Assembly (NCBI GenBank): GCA_038322235.1
Contig: JBBQFQ010000025.1
Coordinates: 5,118-69,117 of the forward strand
Origin: SZAS-18 sp038322235
GTDB lineage: Bacteria > Verrucomicrobiota > Verrucomicrobiia > Chthoniobacterales > SZAS-18
DNA: 64,000 nucleotides
Direction of reading: 5' to 3'
Below, in pieces: positions 45,540-54,404 of the stretch (positions are counted from its first letter, which is position 1; each line of letters opens with the position of its first letter). The position numbers were made by a program, and so were the translations under genes. Below the pieces are notes generated by a model, which was not told the origin of the DNA, did not search any database, and saw nothing but the letters and a program-made list of their open reading frames with translations.

Positions 45540-45759
45540 TTGGAGCGACGCAAGCGCGGGGAAGCGCGCGCTTCGGTGGGGCTCCGCCCGCGGGTCGGCG
45601 CAGTCGCAGGGGCCGGTGGCGTGTAATACAGAGGGCGCCAAAACTGCTAGGCCGGCTACGACCACCCGCCCACCGCGCTTGTTAAGATGCGTTGCTCACT
45701 CGCTTCGCGGCAAAGTAACTGTCAGGTTTTATTAGAGGGTAAGCCGATGCTAGTTCAGA

Positions 45760-46224
45760 TCATTTCAGCGGTGGTTCCGGCGCGCTGATCCATCGGCTGA
45801 TTTTCCATGATCCATCCGATTGCCGTCGCCACACCTCGTAGCTTTTAACCGTATCGACGACGCTTTCTCCACCGGGCTGCTTGGTCGTAAACTTCCAGAT
45901 ATCTCGCACCACTGCCAACGAACCTGAAAGCATCACCTCCTTCACTTCGACTTCGTAGGTTGTTCGCACGGGTTGCACGCGCGCCGCATTCTCTACTTCC
46001 TTCGCGTACGTAGCGTCAGGTGTACCGGGATACCAGCCAATCAGGTCCGGTGCCCACACATTCAGCGCCATCTTCCAATCGCCTTTATTCGCAGCCGCCA
46101 CCCAACGCGCCAGCGCCTGACGAATTGCCGCCTCTGCTTCTACGTCTTGGCTGTCGGAACCAGCCGAATGCGCAAGCGGCGCGAATAAGCAAGCAAATCC
46201 GATTAGGGTGAAAGAGATGCGCAT
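45760..46224 (-). CDS. NTF2-like / DUF4440 exported protein
   Basis: A 154-residue protein. The start at 46224 gives a signal peptide (ISFTLIGFACLFAPLAHSAG). The mature part is a SnoaL/NTF2 fold: AIRQALARWVAAANKGDWKM, a W-A-P-D-L-I-G-W-Y-P-G loop, the VKEVMLSGSLAVVRDIWKF strand pair and the final G-S-W-K-I-S-R-W. NTF2-like proteins are small-molecule binders or weak enzymes with diverse roles. Codon use is less GC-rich than neighbours and no partner gene is adjacent, so recent acquisition is possible. Confidence 0.82.
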   Translation of the reverse strand: MRISFTLIGFACLFAPLAHSAGSDSQDVEAEAAIRQALARWVAAANKGDWKMALNVWAPDLIGWYPGTPDATYAKEVENAARVQPVRTTYEVEVKEVMLSGSLAVVRDIWKFTTKQPGGESVVDTVKSYEVWRRQSDGSWKISRWISAPEPPLK

Positions 46225-46632
46225 ATAGAAGGAAACGGCTCGCCGAACGAGAACAAGTTCAGCGGACGCGCGCATGGGCGCCGGTTGATGGGCTGGAGAC
46301 ATGTCAAAGCTAGGCAGCACGCTGGCTCGTCGTCAAGCTGCGAGGATTGCCGATCTGATTTGGCGTGGCGGGTCGAGAAAACTTGGAAGCCAGCTTTTGC
46401 ATCGCAAGCGGACCCCAGCGAGAAACGTCTCCCAGAGGCACGCGGCGAACAGACGCTCGGGTGGATCGACCGACCTGCCACGCCTCGCCGCTGATATAAT
46501 TTGCTTCGGGCGGCCGGTCGGTTCCGGAAGCGGAACCTCCTCTCCCCAAAAACGAAACAGCCGCGGGTGGGAACCCGCGGCTGCTTCTCAGAGACTTCGC
46601 TCAGGCCTTTCGGCGGAGCGACGATGACCGAA
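46225..46632. other. 408-base gap between two minus-strand genes
   Basis: It holds a transcription terminator for the DUF3300 gene at its right end (46547-46583) and a possible half attC-like sequence near 46232-46275 (see findings). I find no gene. The short open frames present have no ribosome-binding site or recognisable product. Confidence 0.5.
46547..46583 (-). terminator. Rho-independent terminator of the DUF3300 gene
   Basis: On the minus strand the stem cagccgcgggt pairs perfectly with acccgcggctg around a four-base loop, followed by tttcgttttt. It lies ~50 bases after the stop codon of the DUF3300 gene at 46633. It is the clearest intrinsic terminator in the window. Confidence 0.85.
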
Positions 46633-47844
46633 TCAAGGCGTGACTTTCTTCGGTTTCCCAGCGGGCGCGGGAGCGCGCTTCTGGGCCGGGGCCGCGGCTG
46701 GACGCCGGGCGGCGGGCGGACGATTCACCCTCGTCGTGGTCGTGCGCTTCACGGTGGACGTCGGCCGGTCCACTCTCGCGGGGCCCCGACTCACGGTGGT
46801 GGTCGAACGCTTTACCGAGGCGGTCGTACGCTTCACCGCGGAGGGACGACGGGTGCCGGCAACTGGCGTCTTGAGGGCCGGATTTGTCACAGCCGGACGG
46901 GTGGCTGAGACAGGCGGACGTGCAACGGGAGTTGTCACGCCTGGACGAAGCCCGGCGGGAGGGGGCACACCCGGACGGAGTCCGGCGGCAGGCAGAGTGC
47001 CCGGAGCGAGTCCAGCGGCGGGCAAAGTGCCTGGACGGGCGGCGGCGACCGGCAGACGGCCACCGAGGCGGGCGGGATCGGGAGCCCACGGGCGGACGGC
47101 GACTCCCGGTCCGACGACGGGCGGACGCCACCCGTAGCCAACCGGACGCGCGGACCAACCGTAACCCGGACGATATCCGGCACCGTAGTATCCGACATAC
47201 CCGCTGTTCCAGTAGAGGTAGCCATTCAGCCACCCGCCGACGGCGTAGCCGGGGCTGTAGCGGTACCAGGGCGCGTCGTCATAGTACGCGGTGGAGTAAA
47301 CGAGATCCGTGTAGATCGGCACGTAGAGCACCTCCGACGCAGGCTCAATGTAGATGCGGTCTTGTTCCACGGCGACTTTCTGCCGGGTGGTGGTGCGCAG
47401 ATTTCCCTTCGCCTGCGCGCGAGCGCGCATGTTTTGGATGGCGGTCATGACGTCCGCCTGCTGCACGCTCATGGCCTCGCCGATCGCGATGGTCGCGTCG
47501 AGACGGCTGTCGAGGAGCTTCACAACCTCCGGGTAGCGGGCAATCGCTTTCACGCTCTCGGCCCAAGGCTGGGCGTCGATTCCGGCCTTCGATTTGCCGG
47601 ACTTGAGGTAACGCGCCGCGAGGACGACGTCCGAAGAAGCCGCGCACGAAGGGAGCACCTGGGCGAGGAGGGGGTCAGGGTAAAGCGCGATGGGAGCGAC
47701 GAGGGTCTCGAGCTCCGGGATCGATCGCTTCGCAAAGGCCGGCACACCGCTCGGGGGCGGTTCGGCGACAATGGTTTCCTGAGCGAGCGCGGAACCGGCC
47801 GCGAGCAGGCACGCGATGAGGGGATAGACTAACCTTCGTTTCAT
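46633..47844 (-). CDS. DUF3300 secreted protein with low-complexity tail
   Basis: A 403-residue exported protein. The signal peptide is MKRRLVYPLIACLLAAGSALA. The DUF3300 domain (~25-230) is recognised by LETLVAPIALYPDPLLAQVLPS, LDSRLDATIAIGEAM and YIEPASEVLYVPIY. A Tyr/Gly/Trp-rich stretch follows (YRYSPGYAVGGWLNGYLYWNSG), then from ~250 a Pro/Ala/Arg/Thr-rich basic tail with repeats AAGLAPGTLP / AAGLRPGVPP / PAGLRPGVTT and several VKR-T-T motifs. DUF3300 proteins are envelope proteins of unknown function. A strong terminator follows. Confidence 0.85.
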   Translation of the reverse strand: MKRRLVYPLIACLLAAGSALAQETIVAEPPPSGVPAFAKRSIPELETLVAPIALYPDPLLAQVLPSCAASSDVVLAARYLKSGKSKAGIDAQPWAESVKAIARYPEVVKLLDSRLDATIAIGEAMSVQQADVMTAIQNMRARAQAKGNLRTTTRQKVAVEQDRIYIEPASEVLYVPIYTDLVYSTAYYDDAPWYRYSPGYAVGGWLNGYLYWNSGYVGYYGAGYRPGYGWSARPVGYGWRPPVVGPGVAVRPWAPDPARLGGRLPVAAARPGTLPAAGLAPGTLPAAGLRPGVPPPAGLRPGVTTPVARPPVSATRPAVTNPALKTPVAGTRRPSAVKRTTASVKRSTTTVSRGPARVDRPTSTVKRTTTTRVNRPPAARRPAAAPAQKRAPAPAGKPKKVTP

Positions 47845-48040
47845 AGTTGTAATGTGGTGGTCGTCGTGAAGGCGGAAAACAGATGCGTGTCCCGCCGTCG
47901 CTGCGCCGGATCCCGCCAGGAGGCGGAAGTCGATTCTACCGGATTGGACCGGATCGGGCCGGGAATATTCACGCGGATGTTGCTCCGCGACTCAGGGACT
48001 TCCGGACTCCCCCCGTCGAATACGGCCGCGCGCGGACGCT

Positions 48041-48556
48041 TCAGGCCGCCTGAGGCTGGTCAAACCGCTCCCGCCAGACGGTCCGGAGCCCCGCCATCCA
48101 CCCGCGGGCAGCCGGGAACACCGCCGCCTCGATCGCACGCCGGAGGATCCGGTCGGGGCTCGACCGGAGAAGACAGGTTTGCGCGCACCGGCTGCCCAGG
48201 AGGCGATCAAGCACGCGGCCCTCTCCGGCGAGCGCGATCACCGGGGTCCGGAGCCCGTGCTGGCCGAGGCGCGAGATCATGTCCAGACCGGACTCCGCGC
48301 CCTCCGTCACCTCGACGACAAAGCAATGTGAGCGCGAGAGATCGTGGCGAAAAAAATCCTCCGAGGCCGGCAGACTCACGCAACCGAACCCCGCGCTCCG
48401 AATCAGATGCGCGAGCCGGTTGTCCGCTCCCGGCCGGTCTTGAATCAAGAAAACCTGCCGGGCGGAAGCGGGGGTGGTGAATGTTTTCAAGACAATGCGG
48501 CGATTGGGCGCTGGAGCGAAGGACCCTCGCAGCGAAATGCGCTGCAAGGATTGCAT
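48041..48556 (-). CDS. Degenerate receiver-domain protein
   Basis: A 171-residue CheY-like protein that has lost key residues. By alignment with the second receiver of the double-receiver gene at 50.6-51.4 kb, the phospho-acceptor Asp is Glu82 (CFVVEVTEGAESGLDM) and the conserved Lys is replaced by Leu130/Arg131 (TCLLRSSPD). The acidic pair is reduced to one Asp in FLIQD. Phosphorylation is not expected; the Glu may mimic the phosphorylated state. The ATG at 48556 is taken, although a TTG near LKTF would also fit. It is the last gene of the FixJ/double-receiver/kinase cluster. Confidence 0.72.
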   Translation of the reverse strand: MQSLQRISLRGSFAPAPNRRIVLKTFTTPASARQVFLIQDRPGADNRLAHLIRSAGFGCVSLPASEDFFRHDLSRSHCFVVEVTEGAESGLDMISRLGQHGLRTPVIALAGEGRVLDRLLGSRCAQTCLLRSSPDRILRRAIEAAVFPAARGWMAGLRTVWRERFDQPQAA

Positions 48557-48611
48557 TCAATCCGAAAAACGCCCGATGCGCACCTGCCCCTTGGGGCAGT
48601 ACGAGCGGGCG

Positions 48612-50522
48612 TTACCGGGCCGCGGCGGGCGCGCGAGCCGGCGACGGCACCCTAGGGGCGCGCGTCGGAGCCGGGTCCCCGGCGAGAAGGAGCGTGAAGT
48701 AAAAGCTGGCGCCGGGAGCATTCCCTGAGTCGCCGGCCCAAAGTACGCCCCCATGAGCCTCGATGATGGTGCGACAGATGGGCAGCCCCATCCCCAACCC
48801 CTTCACCTTCGTGGTGAAAAATGGTTCGAACAGGCGTGGCTGATCGGCCCGCGGAATGCCTCCTCCGGTGTCGCTGACGGAAATCTCCGCCATGGTGCCA
48901 CCCACGACGCGACCCTGCACCACCACGCGGCGCTCGGCCGAGCCCTCGAGCGCCTGGAACGCGTTGACGAGCAGATTCAGCAGCACTTGCTGGAGGTGGA
49001 CGCGGTCGCCCCGGATCCGCGGGAAGCCGAATGGAATATCCACCTCGACGGTGACCTTCTTTGCCATCGCGTCGCTCCGGGCGAGCGAGATGACCTCGTC
49101 CACGAGGGCGCCGAGCTCGAGCGGCCTCGAGTCCAAATCACGGCGCTGGAGCAGCGCGCGCATCCGGTCGATCACGGCACTGGCGCGCTGATCATCGCTG
49201 CGGATGTCCGCGAGGATGGCTCGCAATTCCTCGAGATCCGGCGGACTGGCGCAGAGAAAGATCTCGGCAGCTTCGGCGTTTCGGAGGATGGCGGCGAGCG
49301 GCTGATTGAGCTCATGCGCGAGCGATGAGGCGAGCTGGCCCAGGACGGAGACCCGGCCGGCGTGGGCGATCTGGTCCCGCTGGTCCAGCACCTCGTGCTC
49401 CGCCCGCTGGCGTCGCCGACGCTGCAAGAAGAGCGCGACGATCAACCCAGTCTGCAGCACCAGCGCCCCGCTGCCCCAGATTACCGCGGTCAAATTCGTC
49501 TCCAGAAGCGTCGGCTTGTTGAAGCGCACCTCGACCCCTGGGATCGAGCGCGCGTCCAGCCCGAAGCGCTGCAGCTCGCGGGCATCAAAGACGACGTGGA
49601 AGGCCTCCGTTCGCCGAACCGGTGAAGGCCCGGTGGTCGCGGGACCCGAACGCAGGACCCCGCCCACGATGTCCGCCATCTCGACTCCAAGCGCCTCCAT
49701 TCCAAGACATGCCCCACCCGTCATGCCATGGCCGATAAAGGTATCGGTATCGCCGAAGATCGGCGCCGCCGATACGGCTGCCAGTTCCGCGAGAACCTCC
49801 TGCGGAACATACGCCCGTCCCGCGCCATCGACCGAGACTGCGCCGTAGTAGACGATCGAACGCGGAGGGAGCTCGGCCAGCCCCCGTTTTGTCTCAGCGA
49901 GCGTGAGCCCCACGAATTCGATTAACTCCAACCCGCGCCGGGCGGCAAACGCCGAAACCGCCCGCCGGCTCCGAGCCGCGTTTTCCGGAAACGTGTGACG
50001 CGCCCCGTCAACGTAAACGACGTGCAGCGCGTCCGGGACCACGAGAAGCGCGGCCTCCATGGTGCGTCCCGCATCGAATTCAATCAGGATCCCCGTCGCG
50101 TTTGGCCACGCGGAGAACGTCGCCGCGTCCGCCAGCGTCAGCGCGCCGAAGACCAGCGTCGCGTCCGGCCAGAGCGTATCGCGCAATTCCCGCGCGAAGT
50201 GCGTCGCTACCCGCCCCGAGACCACCACCACATCGATCTTCGTGGCGGCGTACTTCTCGCGCAGCCAGCGATCCAGATTGCGCCGGTACTCGGCGCCGTC
50301 GAACCGACCCAGATCCAGATTCTCGGTGTAGATTTCAGGGCGTTGGGCCAGCACCGCGCGCACCCGCGGGCTGAAGGCCTGCATGTAGGCGACGTAGGCG
50401 GGGCGGCTCAGGTTGGTCTGCTCCAGAAAGAGAATCGCGCTCGCGCGGGCGGAAGCGCCGAGCCCGAGGCTGGAAGCCAGTCCGGCCACGGCCAGAAAAA
50501 GGGTTCGGCGCCAGTGCCTCAT
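48612..50522 (-). CDS. Sensor histidine kinase with ABC-substrate-binding-like sensor
   Basis: A 636-residue protein with a signal peptide (FLAVAGLASSLGLGASARA). Residues ~30-315 are a periplasmic ABC-substrate-binding-like sensor of the YtrG/peripla-BP-6 type (YVAYMQAFSPRVRAVLAQRPEIY; VVVVSGRVATHFA). A transmembrane helix lies near 345. The HisKA box is His403 in SSLAHELNQPLAAIL. The ATPase domain has N box NLLVNAFQAL, DTGGGI and GLGMGLPICRTII (~480-610). It probably senses a small ligand and signals to the adjacent FixJ-like regulator, like FixL/TodS-type LuxR systems. It lies 65 bases after the double-receiver gene. Confidence 0.88.
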   Translation of the reverse strand: MRHWRRTLFLAVAGLASSLGLGASARASAILFLEQTNLSRPAYVAYMQAFSPRVRAVLAQRPEIYTENLDLGRFDGAEYRRNLDRWLREKYAATKIDVVVVSGRVATHFARELRDTLWPDATLVFGALTLADAATFSAWPNATGILIEFDAGRTMEAALLVVPDALHVVYVDGARHTFPENAARSRRAVSAFAARRGLELIEFVGLTLAETKRGLAELPPRSIVYYGAVSVDGAGRAYVPQEVLAELAAVSAAPIFGDTDTFIGHGMTGGACLGMEALGVEMADIVGGVLRSGPATTGPSPVRRTEAFHVVFDARELQRFGLDARSIPGVEVRFNKPTLLETNLTAVIWGSGALVLQTGLIVALFLQRRRRQRAEHEVLDQRDQIAHAGRVSVLGQLASSLAHELNQPLAAILRNAEAAEIFLCASPPDLEELRAILADIRSDDQRASAVIDRMRALLQRRDLDSRPLELGALVDEVISLARSDAMAKKVTVEVDIPFGFPRIRGDRVHLQQVLLNLLVNAFQALEGSAERRVVVQGRVVGGTMAEISVSDTGGGIPRADQPRLFEPFFTTKVKGLGMGLPICRTIIEAHGGVLWAGDSGNAPGASFYFTLLLAGDPAPTRAPRVPSPARAPAAAR

Positions 50523-50587
50523 AGAGGGAATCCTAGCCCAGTCTTCCTCAGGCTGGCGAGCGTTCCCCCGCGGGAAAGCGCTACCAG

Positions 50588-51382
50588 TCACGCGGCGATC
50601 CCAACGAGAGCCTGGGAGACGGCTTGGAAGAGCTGATTGGCGGAAAACGGTTTCGCGAGATACGCCGTCGCGCCGCCGACGGAGCGCGCCCATTCGAGCG
50701 CGGAAATGTCGCCCGAGATGATGACGATCGGGGCGACCAGTCCAGCCTGCCGCAGACGCGTCACCAGTTCCAGGCCGGACTCGTCCCCTAAGACGATGTC
50801 GACGACGAAACAGTCGATGCCGGAGAGTTCATGCCGAAACAACTCCGCGGACGATCCCGCCGGAAGGCAATCGAACCCGAACGCGGTGAGAAAGCGGGCG
50901 ACCACGAGACGCACCGGTGGCTGGTCGTCCACGACCGCCACGAGCCGGCGCACGCCGACGGAGGCGGAAGGCAGGGGGGCCAGACCCACTTCGCTCCCAT
51001 GCTCCGGGAGCCCCTCCGCGGCACTCCGGATCGCCGCCAGCAGGCGATCGGCCGGCTGCGTCTTGTGCAGGAAGGCGACGCAACCATTCAGCATCGCCCG
51101 CTCCCGCATCGCGAGATCGTCGTGGGCGGAGAGAAAAACGATCGGCGGCGTGGGCCCGGCCGCGACCAGTTCGGCCTGCAGTTCGATCCCCGACATGCCT
51201 CCGAGCTGGATGTCGAGCAGCAGGCAGTCGATCTGCGCTCCTCCCCGATCTGCGAGAAAAGACTCCGCGGATGGAAAGGCGACGACCGACATTCCCGCCG
51301 CGCGGAGCAACCGGACCATCGCGCGACAGATAGCCTCATCATCGTCCACGATCGCGACATGAATGAGGGTCGGGGCGGGCAT
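50588..51382 (-). CDS. Double-receiver response regulator
   Basis: A 264-residue protein with two receivers and no output domain. Receiver 1 (residues 5-120): acidic residues in AIVDDDE, acceptor Asp57 in LLLDIQLGG, Lys107 in FLHKTQP (Thr replaces the usual Pro). Receiver 2 (~145-262): VAVVDDQPP, acceptor Asp195 in FVVDIVLGD, Lys244 in YLAKPFS. Both look functional. Receiver 2 is the closest relative of the degenerate receiver at 48.0-48.6 kb. The start at 51382 is the first ATG before MPAPTLIHVAIVDDD. It may pass phosphate or compete for it with the FixJ-like regulator next to it. Confidence 0.88.
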   Translation of the reverse strand: MPAPTLIHVAIVDDDEAICRAMVRLLRAAGMSVVAFPSAESFLADRGGAQIDCLLLDIQLGGMSGIELQAELVAAGPTPPIVFLSAHDDLAMRERAMLNGCVAFLHKTQPADRLLAAIRSAAEGLPEHGSEVGLAPLPSASVGVRRLVAVVDDQPPVRLVVARFLTAFGFDCLPAGSSAELFRHELSGIDCFVVDIVLGDESGLELVTRLRQAGLVAPIVIISGDISALEWARSVGGATAYLAKPFSANQLFQAVSQALVGIAA

Positions 51383-51526
51383 CGCGATCAAGGGGACGGA
51401 GAACATCCTATCGTTTCCCACCGGCACGGCGATCGCCGCTTCTGGTGACACGACCGGCCGCACCCAAATCCGCCGCGCCTCTGCCCCGGTGGTTTTTTGA
51501 CCAGGCGGACTGGGCGCGCATCCCGG

Positions 51527-52174
51527 TCAGGTCGGGTTTTGTTCCGCCACGCCCAGCGGCTGCGAAGCCTTCCAGTCGGTCCAGAGTCCCACCAACTCCG
51601 CCACCGAGCGCACGCCGAGTTTCGTCGTGATCGCAGTCCGGTGAAGCTTGATCGTGCGCTCGCAGGTCCCGAGGGCGCCCGCGATCTGTTTGTTGAGTTC
51701 GCCCCGCACCACGTGGGAGAGCACTTCCTGCTCGCGCGTCGACAGCATCCGGAAGCGCGCGCCCCGCTCCACCTTGAGCTGTCGCTGCCGGCTCTCGGCC
51801 GCGTCGCGGGCGAGCGCGCGGGAGACGGCGGAAAGCAATTCCTCCTTGGGGGCCATCTTCGTGAGGAAATCCTCCGCCCCTTGCTTCATCGCCCGCACGC
51901 TCGAAGGAATGTCTCCGGTCCCGGTCAGGAAGATCACCGGCAGAGGATTCTCGGAAGCCGCGAGCGCATGTTGCAATTCCAGCCCGTTCCGACCCGGCAT
52001 CTGCAAATCGACCACCGCACAGCCGCGGGTCGCGGGACTATGGGCCGCGAGAAAGGCGTCGGGCGAATCGTGGGCCATCACCTCATACCCCTCCGCCCGC
52101 AGCAGCCGCGCGAGCGCCCGAAGAAAGGGGCGGTCGTCATCCACCACATGGACCGCAGGCGTCATCTCTTTCAT
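51527..52174 (-). CDS. FixJ/LuxR-type response regulator
   Basis: A 215-residue two-domain regulator. The receiver (~5-120) has VHVVDDDRP, the acceptor in CAVVDLQMPGRNG and FLTKMAPKE. The LuxR-type helix-turn-helix (~150-205) reads LSTREQEVLSHVVRGELNKQ and then IAGALGTCERTIKLHRTAI, matching FixJ closely. The linker is Arg/Glu-rich. It is probably the transcriptional output of the histidine kinase 1 kb downstream. It is the first gene of this minus-strand cluster. Confidence 0.92.
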   Translation of the reverse strand: MKEMTPAVHVVDDDRPFLRALARLLRAEGYEVMAHDSPDAFLAAHSPATRGCAVVDLQMPGRNGLELQHALAASENPLPVIFLTGTGDIPSSVRAMKQGAEDFLTKMAPKEELLSAVSRALARDAAESRQRQLKVERGARFRMLSTREQEVLSHVVRGELNKQIAGALGTCERTIKLHRTAITTKLGVRSVAELVGLWTDWKASQPLGVAEQNPT

Positions 52175-52630
52175 TGTGCCCCAGGACGGCGGGGACCGGA
52201 AGCGGAAAGCGGCTCCCACCGGTAAATGAGACCCCGGCGTCATCGGCAGATCGGCGGAGCCGCCGGCTTCGGAACGTTACTCCAGGCGACCGGGACCGGC
52301 GCGCAGCAAACATCATCGAGCTGCCGAAGCGCCTCGAGGGCAGAACGCGCATCTATGTTCCGGGTCGAGCGGCGTGTGAGCGCGATCGTTGCGCATTCTC
52401 GATCGCCAACTGGCCGGTCTCATCAATTCGGAGAGCGGTCTCAGGTGGATACCGGCGATCCGCTCAAGCGACGAACGTTGGAACACGTTTCAGGTCAAGA
52501 ATGCGAGTTGGTAACCCGGCGGCCCGTCCGCGTCACTTATCGATCCGGACCCGCCAGTGCGCCGCCCGGGCTCAAGCGCGCGCGACCGATCACACCTCCG
52601 TGACTCCAAGCACCAGCGCGGCACCACCAA
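52175..52630. other. 456-base gap between two signalling operons
   Basis: It separates the 5' end of the FixJ-like gene from the 3' end of the chemotaxis-like operon, both on the minus strand. It should contain the promoter of the former and terminator of the latter, but I see no strong hairpin with T-tract and no gene. Confidence 0.4.
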
Positions 52631-53455
52631 TCAGGTCGGAATGAGAAAGGGTTCGCCGACGACGCTTTCGACCGCGCGAAGTAAATAGCCCCGAAAAGCG
52701 GGGTCGCGGACTTGAATGTCGGTGTCGACCACGTTCACCGATTTGATCCCGGACTCGCGCAGCATCTGCATCGGCACCTTCAGAAACGTGCGATAAATCG
52801 CAAGCTGACCCTTCGTGCCTCCGCCCGATTTGCGCATGATGAACTCGAGGACATCCCGCAGCGGAAGCGGATCTTCCTCCGAGCTGGTGCCCAGCTCGAT
52901 TGGGACCGTCGGGGGATTTTCGGGGGCCGTCGTATCGGGGGAGACGGGGCCCTCGATGGTCGCCGGAGGCGGCGTGACGCGGGGCGCGCCGATCTTAAAC
53001 CGGACCGGCGCCTCCGCCGCCACCACGGCAAGAGGTTCTCCCCGACTGGGGATCGGAGCGGGGCCGCTCACGCTGCCGCTTCCGCGCGGCGCGCTGATCG
53101 CGAAGGTGACTTCGGAGCGCTGCGCCGGGAGCGGGTTGGGCGCTGTCAGAGTCGCCGGCTCCCGTGGTACGGTCGGAGCGGGCGCGGTGGCCGCGACCGC
53201 AGGAACGGGGCGCGGAAACCGCGCGAGGAATTCATCCCAAGTCAGCTCGGCGGTGGCGATGAGCCCCGCTTCCGCGAGCTTTCGGGCGACGGCTTCGCCC
53301 ATTGCCAGATCGAGCCGTTCCGCCTCAAGAATTTCCCGGAGGGTGCGATAGCCGTCGAACTTTTCGAGGATCTGCCATTCAACGGGCCGAAGTCGCAGGG
53401 TTTGTCCCCGCAGGTTCCAGTCGACGCACCGGAGGTTAATGTCGTTAAGATTCAT
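52631..53455 (-). CDS. Hypothetical protein at the end of the chemotaxis-like operon
   Basis: A 274-residue soluble protein. Residues 1-75 look like a small winged-helix or PqqD-like domain (LRPVEWQILEKFDGYRTLREILEAERLD). Residues ~85-195 are a Pro/Ala/Thr-rich linker without structure. Residues ~200-274 form a conserved-looking domain (LRDVLEFIMRKSGGGTKGQL, then FLKVPMQMLRESGIKSVNVV). It starts five bases after the first CheX-like gene, so it belongs to that operon. It may be the pathway's output or a scaffold in place of CheW. I know no family for it. Confidence 0.65.
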   Translation of the reverse strand: MNLNDINLRCVDWNLRGQTLRLRPVEWQILEKFDGYRTLREILEAERLDLAMGEAVARKLAEAGLIATAELTWDEFLARFPRPVPAVAATAPAPTVPREPATLTAPNPLPAQRSEVTFAISAPRGSGSVSGPAPIPSRGEPLAVVAAEAPVRFKIGAPRVTPPPATIEGPVSPDTTAPENPPTVPIELGTSSEEDPLPLRDVLEFIMRKSGGGTKGQLAIYRTFLKVPMQMLRESGIKSVNVVDTDIQVRDPAFRGYLLRAVESVVGEPFLIPT

Positions 53456-53460
53456 GGCGA

Positions 53461-53928
53461 TCAGTTCCCTTCGAGGGTGATGACGAGGTGGCTGGTCTGG
53501 CCCAGCACGGAAAACGGGAGGGAAAAGCGCGAGAATGGCCACTCCACGGCTGCGGCCTCCGCCGGATTCATCGCGATCGGCGTTGAAATTCGTAAACCGG
53601 CGCCGAAATGCGCCCGGGCATTGCTGGCGATCGTGCTCGCGATTTCGCCGATGTAGTCGCGCGCCAGGCTCGCGTCATCGTCGGTCTCGCCCACGGCCGC
53701 GAGGAGCTTGCCCAGGAACTCGTGCGTCATCGAAAGATAGACGTAGCCGCGCCAGGGACCGGAGATCCGGATGATCCCGGTGTAAGCGAGAAACTCGGGG
53801 GCACCGAAGCGGATCTCGCCCGGACGAAACTCGACCTTCGCCTGAACGGTCTTCTCGAAATACCGGTCGGTGAGGTCGGCGAAGAGGGACAGTTCGTCCT
53901 CGGTCAGTTGGGGAGTCAACACATCCAT
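53461..53928 (-). CDS. CheX/CheC-like protein, catalytic Asn missing
   Basis: A 155-residue member of the CheC/CheX/FliY phosphatase fold. The signature helix is DYIGEIASTIASNA (residues 91-104): Glu95 is present, but the phosphatase Asn three residues later is Ser98. A typical CheX tail follows (RISTPIAMNP, then a beta hairpin). Without the Asn it may bind CheY-P without dephosphorylating it. It lies between the second CheX-like gene (10 bases upstream) and the hypothetical protein (five bases downstream). Confidence 0.78.
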   Translation of the reverse strand: MDVLTPQLTEDELSLFADLTDRYFEKTVQAKVEFRPGEIRFGAPEFLAYTGIIRISGPWRGYVYLSMTHEFLGKLLAAVGETDDDASLARDYIGEIASTIASNARAHFGAGLRISTPIAMNPAEAAAVEWPFSRFSLPFSVLGQTSHLVITLEGN

Positions 53929-53938
53929 ACGGAAGGGC

Positions 53939-54400
53939 TTAATGGGTCGCCTCGAGGCCGACGATCAAAAACGAGCGCATGCCCTGCCACGTGATCGGAA
54001 TGACATAGCCCTCCACGCCCCGGCTGAAATGCACCCGCTCGCGCTCGCCGGAGACCATGACCGGGGTGGAAATCATGAAATCGCTGCCGAGCGCTTCGCG
54101 CGCGTTTCCGGCGATCGTGTTCGTGACCTCGCCCACCATGTCATCGCACAAAGCGGTGTCCGGAAGCGTTTCCCCCATTCGGCGCACGAGTTCTTCCGCC
54201 AGGGGCCGCCCGGCGGTGAAAATGATCGAGCCCTTCTGTGATCCGGTGATCCCGATGATCGCCGCATGCTGCAGGAGGGACGATTCCGGCCGCCCGGGCT
54301 CGAGCAGAAAGGGAGCGCCCACCTGAGCTTCCTCGCGGGTTGCTTCCTGGAAGTAGCGGGCAGCGCCCTTGACGAAGATTCCGAGTATTTCCTCTTTCAT
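53939..54400 (-). CDS. CheX-like CheY-P phosphatase
   Basis: A 153-residue CheX-type protein with the intact catalytic pair Glu91 and Asn94 in DMVGEVTNTIAGNA, followed by FMISTPVMVSGE, the CheX arrangement. It should dephosphorylate the adjacent CheY. The start at 54400 is four bases before the stop codon of cheY at 54405, giving close coupling. Its partner at 53461 is a paralogue that has lost the catalytic Asn. Confidence 0.82.
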   Translation of the reverse strand: MKEEILGIFVKGAARYFQEATREEAQVGAPFLLEPGRPESSLLQHAAIIGITGSQKGSIIFTAGRPLAEELVRRMGETLPDTALCDDMVGEVTNTIAGNAREALGSDFMISTPVMVSGERERVHFSRGVEGYVIPITWQGMRSFLIVGLEATH

Positions 54401-54404
54401 GGCG

